In this document: one piece after another, positions 58,745-64,000 of the stretch
Layout of the letters: every line of letters starts with the position of its first letter
How positions within the stretch are numbered: position 1 is the stretch's first letter
From: Cavia porcellus
Taxonomy: Eukaryota > Chordata > Mammalia > Rodentia > Caviidae
Reading direction: 5' to 3'
DNA length: 64,000 bases
NCBI RefSeq assembly: GCF_034190915.1
Contig: NW_026947507.1
Location: 27,704,001-27,768,000 of the forward strand
Notes under the pieces: model-generated
Database searches by the model: none
What the model saw: only the letters and a program-made list of their open reading frames with translations
Told to the model about the DNA's origin: nothing
Made by a program: the position numbers and the translations under genes

Positions 58745-59677
58745 ATGGGACAATCTGCTTCCTCTCCTTTCTTAAAAATTCTTAAACATTTATTATCTAT
58801 ATATGGCATATCGCTCAGGTCAGCTGACTTGGATATGTGTATTGATACAATTAAAGAATATAATCCTTGGTTTCCAGATGAAGGAACTTTGGATGTAGAA
58901 GTATGGAGGAAGGCAAGGGTTAGTATAGAAAGGGCTATGCAACAGGAGGAAAAGATTCCTTTACGTTTTTGGGCTATTTGGTCGGTTGTGTACTCTTTAT
59001 TAAAAGCTATGGAAGATGAACATATTGTAGAAAATCTTCAACTAGAAATTAAGCCAGTTATTCAGGAATTGCCCCTCACAGAGGAGGAGCAGAATGTAGT
59101 TCAAAATGACGCTATCGCTTTAAGTAGTGAAAAGGCGTCCAAACCAAAAGTAAAATCCGCTACAGCCGACTCAGCTTTAGCTGCCGCAGCAATATCAAAT
59201 TATGACAATCGCCCAATTTTACAGGCTATACAGCATTTAACACAAGAGGTGAAACAACTCTCCGTTAAGCAGAACCCGCCTGTAGTTCCCTCTGCACCTC
59301 CTCCATCTAACCCTAATTGGAGTAAAGCCAAGCTAGCTTTGGCTGATTTACCAAAATTAGGGGATTCTGATGAGGAAAAGCCTGCCTTTGCTTTCCCTGT
59401 AATCAGGCCTCAGCCAATAGATGGAGAGGCAGTTCCCCCTAGATGGGAAGCATTTAATATGGATGATTTAGCAAAATTAAAAAAGGCTGTAACCCTTTAT
59501 GGCCCTCAGGCTCATTACACTAGAGAATTAATAACATCAGTAGCAGATCACTATGGTAATCTTGCTCCTTATGATTGGAAAGCCTTGGCCAAAATTCTTT
59601 TAAAAGAGCCAGAATATTTACAGTGGCACATGTGGTTTATGGAAGGTTGTGTGAAAAAGGCAAGACAAAAATGCTGA
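58745..59677 (+). pseudogene. gag: gag, truncated (matrix to early capsid)
   Basis: 310 codons from the ATG at 58745 to a TGA at 59675-59677. Gag builds the virion shell at the plasma membrane. MGQSAS at the start fits N-myristoylation. Residues 1 to about 105 are matrix-like; 105-217 is a low-complexity linker with a PSAP late-domain motif at residues 182-185 (ESCRT recruitment). PVI near residue 218 looks like the capsid start. Only about 93 capsid residues remain, ending in the QWHMWFMEGC-type helix; a full betaretroviral Gag is about twice this length. The rest of capsid, the major homology region and nucleocapsid are deleted. It lies in the same frame as the pol remainder. Probably unable to assemble. 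Confidence 0.9.
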
Positions 59678-61750
59678 TATAGTGATAGAAATGTTTTAAA
59701 AGATATTTTAAAAACTTTACCTCAATATTTTTCTCCGTTTGGACTTGTAATAGCACAGGATAAAATTCAAAAGGAAGAAGTTAGTCATTATTTGGGATAT
59801 ATTCTTACTAGACAAAAGGTGATTCCACAAAAAATGTCTATTAGGAGAGATAAGTTATCCACTTTAAATGATTTTCAAAAATTATTAGGGGATATTAATT
59901 GGCTTCGTCCCACACTAGGTATCCCTACCCATGCATTACAACATTTGTTTGCTACTCTACAGGGCTCTTCAGATCCATCCAGCCCTCGTTCTTTAACAGC
60001 AAAAGCCGAGCAAGAATTACAGTTTGTAGAACAACGAATTAAGGATGCATTTTTAATTAGGATTGATCCTAAATTGCCTCTAACTTTATATATTATTAAT
60101 ACTTTTCAATATCCCTCTGCAGTTTTAGGTCAAAATGCTATGCCAGTAGAATGGGTATTCACTAAAACTAAGCAATCTAAAAATGTTATGCCTTATATTG
60201 ACATGATTGCAGCTTTAATTATGAATGGTAGAGCTCGTTCTATAACTTTGATAGGAGAAGATATAAACAATATAGTTATCCCTTTAACTAAGGAACAATG
60301 GGAATATTTGTTGTCAATTACTGAAACCTTACAAATTGCTTTAGCAGATTTCATGGGAACTTTTTCATATCATTTTCCTAAAAGTAAATTATGGGATTTT
60401 TTTAGACGTCAACAATTTGTGGTTAATACCTTATTAGCTGTACAGCCAATTCCACAAGCTTTGACTATATTTACAGATGGATCTAAAAATAAAGCTGCAT
60501 ATTGGACTCAAAAATCTTACTGGGTACGTCAGACAAATTTTAACTCTGTACAACAAAATGAACTTTTTGCTATATTACAAGTGTTTTTAGATTTTCATAA
60601 CCAACCTATTAATATTATAGCCGATTCGGCCTATTCTGTTGGAGTAGTGACAAATATCTATTCAGCTGTGTTATATTCTAATAAGCCTGCTTTATTGTCT
60701 TTATTTCAAAATTTACAAATACATGTTCAAAAAAGAAATCATTCTTATTTTATTACTCATTTACGTTCTCATTCTCAGTTACCCGGACCATTAGTATCAG
60801 GTAACAATACAGTGGATTCCTTAGTTATGTTCACCACACCCGTTGAAGAACATCAATTTAATCATGCAAATGCAGGACATTTGCATCTTAAATATAAGAT
60901 ACCTTTTACAAAAGCTAAACAAATTGTAAAAGCCTGCCCTATTTGTAGACCATTACATTTAAGAATTATTCCCACAGGTGTCAACCCTCGAGGAACTCAA
61001 CCTAATAAATTATGGCAAATGGATATTACACATGTACCTTCTTTTGGTCGGCTTTCTTATGTACATGTAGTTATTGATACCTATTCTTCATTTCTATGGG
61101 CTACTGCTCAACAGGGAGAATCCACTAAAAATGTTATTGTACATTTATTGGAGACTTTTGCAGTTATGGGAATTCCTTCTAAAATCAAAACAGATAATGG
61201 ACCTGCTTATACTAGCAGAACATTTAAACAATTTTGTGATCTCCATAATATTATTCATATTACAGGGATTGAATATAACCCCCAGGGTCAAGCTATTGTT
61301 GAAAGAGCACATGGCACTCTTAAGTTGCAAATTAAAAAATTAAAAAGGAGGAGTCAGGAGGATATTCAGATACCAATACTGTTTAAATTGCAAAACAGTC
61401 CAAAAACATTACTGCATCAAGCATTGTTTATTTTAAATTTTCTCAATTTACCACAAGGTGAAATATTAACAAGAGCTGAAAAACATTTTGAACAGCAACA
61501 ACAGCCTTTTGTGATTAATGAACCTATTTGGACTAAAACAGCTCCAGAGGCTGAATGGGAGAGGGGCACATTGCTCTATAGGGGGAAAGGTTTTGGTTAT
61601 ATCTCCACAGAAAATGGAATTCAGCAGTGGGTCCCTGGACGATGGATCAGGACCCGCGTCTCCAGATCCTGTTCACCAGCCCCGGAGACAACTCCCCAAG
61701 GAACCGGAACCGTGCCTTCAGAAGCGAGCGCAAAACCAGCTAGAGGCTGA
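59678..61750 (+). pseudogene. pol: pol remainder: RT thumb/connection, RNase H, integrase
   Basis: An open frame of 690 codons between the TGA at 59675 and the TGA at 61748-61750, with no ATG where a start would be expected. It opens with RT sequence just after the lost YxDD palm motif (DKIQKEEVSHYLGY block near 59759-59803). RNase H acids are all present: D at 60476, E at 60560, D at 60623 and D at 60815. Integrase has an HHCC zinc region (60850-60950, CPIC) and D, D, E at 61022, 61193 and 61301, with the canonical 35 residues between the second D and the E. A C-terminal block (PGRWIRTR) follows. Protease and polymerase catalytic parts are gone. Without Gag-Pol fusion through the TGA it would not be translated in its normal way. 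Confidence 0.9.
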
Positions 61751-61760
61751 GGATGCTGAG

Positions 61761-61776
61761 CTTGTTCCTATCGCAG
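61761..61776 (+). promoter_or_regulatory. Likely env splice acceptor
   Basis: CTTGTTCCTATCGCAG lies directly before the env ATG at 61779; pyrimidine-rich and ending in CAG. Pairs in theory with the donor at 58719. Confidence 0.6.
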
Positions 61777-61778
61777 CC

Positions 61779-63698
61779 ATGGCCAGATTAAAGCTAAGAA
61801 AATCCCGCCGCTCACAGCGACCAAATTTAAATCCCCTCCCTACATGGGGACAATTAAAGAAATTGACCATAGAAGGGCAACGGCTTGTCCTTCAAGCAGG
61901 AAAGCCTTTAAACCCCGAAAACTTGTTTTTAGCTTTATGTGCCTTGCTCACCGTTGCGTCGGGGACTGAGGTACCTCCGCATTCATACTGGGCATATATT
62001 CCAAACCCCCCTTTATTAGAACCTGTAAAATGGGGAACTAGTGATATTTTACTTTATACCACACCTAGAGAAATTTTGTCAGCACCGTGGGCTGATTTAA
62101 CCCCCCACAATCAAGATGATGGGACACTATTCAATTTTACTTATTATGGTAATCAAAGGCCTATTTGCATTGGGGAACCGCCTTGCATCCCTCTGGGATG
62201 GCAGTATTGGATTCAACATGGAATAAAAGCAGGCAACAAAAGGACAAGGCTTCAAGCCTTGGCTGCTCAAACCTTTAATGTTACCTGGAGAAATTTAACA
62301 GCACCTGATACAAATACATTTCCTGTATGCCCTGAATTTACTTATAAAAATATTTCTTATAATCCCATAATTTGGCAACTATGTATGGGAAAATTTGCTA
62401 AAAATATTGATGGGTATATTATTTGGGGACCATTTGGAAAATTCGTTAATGGATGTGCTGAATGGAATGAGACAAGATGTAATCTCTCTGTTGTGTATAG
62501 TCTTCCAGATCCAAAGAAAATAACTGACGGAGCTCCTATATTTCAACAAAAGACGGCTCTCTTGTGGTGGGGAGATGGTGGAATCGCTAACCCTGCTGTT
62601 GCAGCCGAAGAATACCCTCATCACCTTCAAAATCATATTTGGAAGATCCCAGCCGCTATGCAACCTGTAACCTTGTACAATGTTTCATATTCAGGGACTA
62701 GTCGATCTGTATCTACTACTTATAATTTTACTAGGTTTAAAATGTATAATATTACTGTTTGTGCACCTCTGCCTTATGTCTTTTTAGTGGGAACTTTTAA
62801 TTTTACACATTTTTCTTGTACTTGTTTAAATTGTCAATTGTTTACATGCTTAAATAGCACACTAAATTTCACTAAGCCTTATACAGTTATGCTGTTACAA
62901 CAAAAAACTCATATTTGGTTGCCTGTAAATTTAACTCGACCTTGGTCTCAAGACCCGGTAATTTCTGTTACTACTGAATTTTTTAAACATCTGTTAAAAC
63001 GTACAAAAAGATTTATTGGAATAGTGGTTGCTGTACTGTTAAGTCTGATAACTGTAGCCTCTCTAGCAGCAGTCTCAGGAGTAGCTTTACAAACCTCTTT
63101 GCAAGAAAAACATGTTGTCGAATTATGGCATGAGAATTCTCATGAACTTTGGTTAACTCAGTGGCAGATAAACGCCAGACTACAACAACAAATAGACCTC
63201 CTTAAACAAACAGTTGAATGGATGGGTAGAAAAATATTGGCTCTTCAGCATCAAGTGTTTTTAAAATGTGATTGGAATTCAACTACTTTCTGTATAACCC
63301 AACGACCTTATAATCAGACAGAACATGAATGGGAAATGATTAGAATGTATTTAAATGGAAACACCTCTGCCCAGGAGGAAATAGAATCTTTGCATAATCA
63401 AATTGACAAGGATTTTGCAAAGCAAAATGATGATGAATCTCTAGCACAATTCGCGCAATTGCTTGCTCAATCTTTGAAAGGATTAGATTCCAAAGGAATC
63501 TGGCAGAGCATTACCCACACTTTTAGTGGCATGGGACTTAGTTTAATTATAGTTCTCATTGCCATAGTTCTTGTGTATTTTTACTGCATAAGACGAAATG
63601 CTATTAATAACCTGATCTTATGGAAATTGTTGTTAAAAAATAAAAAGGAAGGAAGTGTGGGGGATGAGGTGTCACTTTGTAGGCCCAACCCCCTCTAA
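61779..63698 (+). CDS. env: Envelope glycoprotein, open over full length
   Basis: 639 codons with no stop or frameshift from the ATG at 61779 (good GCCATGG context, three bases after a splice acceptor). The same frame is open upstream to ATGs at 61614 and 61518 inside pol, so a longer leader is possible. Env binds the cell receptor through SU and fuses membranes through TM. Seen: Arg/Lys-rich leader (RLKLRKSRRSQR), hydrophobic signal segment near residues 49-62, many NxS/T sites in SU, furin-type KRTKR ending at residue 411 (63011), then a hydrophobic FIGIVVAVL fusion peptide, heptad region, CDWNSTTFC (CX7C), membrane anchor (about 63534-63590) and a tail of about 34 residues whose last 14 codons lie in the 3' LTR. 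Closest in style to HML/MMTV-like envelopes. Whether it is expressed is unknown. Confidence 0.92.
   Translation: MARLKLRKSRRSQRPNLNPLPTWGQLKKLTIEGQRLVLQAGKPLNPENLFLALCALLTVASGTEVPPHSYWAYIPNPPLLEPVKWGTSDILLYTTPREILSAPWADLTPHNQDDGTLFNFTYYGNQRPICIGEPPCIPLGWQYWIQHGIKAGNKRTRLQALAAQTFNVTWRNLTAPDTNTFPVCPEFTYKNISYNPIIWQLCMGKFAKNIDGYIIWGPFGKFVNGCAEWNETRCNLSVVYSLPDPKKITDGAPIFQQKTALLWWGDGGIANPAVAAEEYPHHLQNHIWKIPAAMQPVTLYNVSYSGTSRSVSTTYNFTRFKMYNITVCAPLPYVFLVGTFNFTHFSCTCLNCQLFTCLNSTLNFTKPYTVMLLQQKTHIWLPVNLTRPWSQDPVISVTTEFFKHLLKRTKRFIGIVVAVLLSLITVASLAAVSGVALQTSLQEKHVVELWHENSHELWLTQWQINARLQQQIDLLKQTVEWMGRKILALQHQVFLKCDWNSTTFCITQRPYNQTEHEWEMIRMYLNGNTSAQEEIESLHNQIDKDFAKQNDDESLAQFAQLLAQSLKGLDSKGIWQSITHTFSGMGLSLIIVLIAIVLVYFYCIRRNAINNLILWKLLLKNKKEGSVGDEVSLCRPNPL
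63639..63655 (+). other. Polypurine tract
   Basis: AAAATAAAAAGGAAGGAAG-type purine run directly before the 3' LTR start at 63656; it would prime plus-strand DNA. It lies within the env frame. Confidence 0.8.
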
Positions 63699-64000
63699 CC
63701 TGCAATTTACAATAGCCGCCCTGGTATGCGAGAAGGAGGTAGAACGGGAATGCCCGTTCTCAGTGAGCCCTCACCCTCTGGAATCCATACTGTGAGCTGG
63801 CTTTGTTTTGCAGAAGTCTTGAGGAAGTGGCTGGCCACCCTTTGTGACACTAACAGCAGACAAATTAACAACATTCTTGAGCTAATGAATTTCTTCCTGG
63901 GCTAGAGAAGTTGTGAGAACTGGTTGTGATTATTTACTTCACTTAGATAGTTTTAGAATAAACATTGTAGTCTGTCACGTTGTAGCTTGCCACAAAGAAT
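63656..64000 (+). repeat. 3' LTR of the provirus, cut by the window edge
   Basis: First 345 bp of the LTR; as read, identical to 58104-58448. Confidence 0.95.

Larger units (their letters stand above)
58104..64000 (+). mobile_element. Class II (betaretrovirus-like) endogenous provirus, internally deleted
   Basis: 5' LTR (58104-58677), Lys-type primer site, splice donor, gag start, deletion junction, pol remainder, env, polypurine tract and 345 bp of 3' LTR, all in the plus orientation inside L1-C ORF2. Betaretrovirus traits: matrix-type Gag start with a PSAP motif, integrase C-terminal PGRW-type block overlapping env, and an HML/MMTV-type transmembrane subunit with a CX7C loop. Lost: most of capsid, nucleocapsid, protease and the RT fingers and palm. 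Expected total for an intact relative is roughly 2.5 kb more. The right end and the second target-site copy are outside the window. Confidence 0.93.

Noticed and set aside
61074..61343. 89-codon frame within integrase
   Set aside because: Shadow of the pol frame in another phase.
59678..61750. Intact polymerase gene
   Set aside because: No fingers or palm and no YxDD motif remain; the frame begins after the catalytic centre and has no proper start.
62379..62663. 94-codon minus-strand frame within env
   Set aside because: Antisense shadow of the envelope gene.

Overview
This is a gene-poor, AT-rich stretch of mammalian nuclear DNA, built almost wholly from retroelements nested in one another. 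I see no cellular protein-coding gene, rRNA or true tRNA gene. The tRNA-derived SINEs (A- and B-box, GGGGCTGGGGATTTAGCTCA-type start), the IAP-like solo LTR, the L1 elements with tandem 5' monomers and the ORF1-only L1 derivatives suggest a rodent, most likely squirrel-related. That is an inference from repeat style, not a proven identification.

Layout. Positions 1-13249 form the left arm of a large inverted duplication. The right arm is 23643-40927 and runs on past what the window shows on the left; a ~10.4 kb spacer (13250-23642) separates them. Before the duplication, an old L1 (L1-A) was split by a full-length younger L1 (L1-B: 32-6013 in the left arm, 32966-40910 reversed in the right arm). 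After it, the right arm alone gained an IAP-like solo LTR (30935-31374), an ORF1-only L1 element (34588-37865) and a SINE; it lacks 1.57 kb of L1-B that the left arm keeps. The spacer holds an ERVL-type LTR and a second ORF1-only element (17823-22308). From 40928 come the 5' part of L1-A (reversed), old L1 fragments around a Tigger-like relic, then a third full-length L1 (L1-C, from about 46060). L1-C is split at 51322 by a third ORF1-only element (51323-57322) and again at 58103 by a provirus.

The three ORF1-only elements each have target-site duplications and lack ORF2, so they look like a HAL1-type (half-L1) family depending on ORF2 protein from elsewhere. Two of them carry, in opposite orientation, copies of what looks like a small composite retroelement: a 123-bp VNTR, a ~430-bp AT-rich body and an A-rich tail with its own target duplication. 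In one copy a tRNA-SINE forms the tail end, an arrangement that recalls primate SVA. I do not recognise it as a named family.

The right end (58104-64000) is a class II, betaretrovirus-like provirus: 5' LTR, Lys3-like primer site, gag, pol, env and a partial 3' LTR. An internal deletion removes most of capsid, nucleocapsid, protease and the polymerase palm, so it cannot replicate by itself. RNase H, integrase and envelope remain open, and the 345 bp of 3' LTR in view read the same as the 5' LTR, pointing to recent integration.
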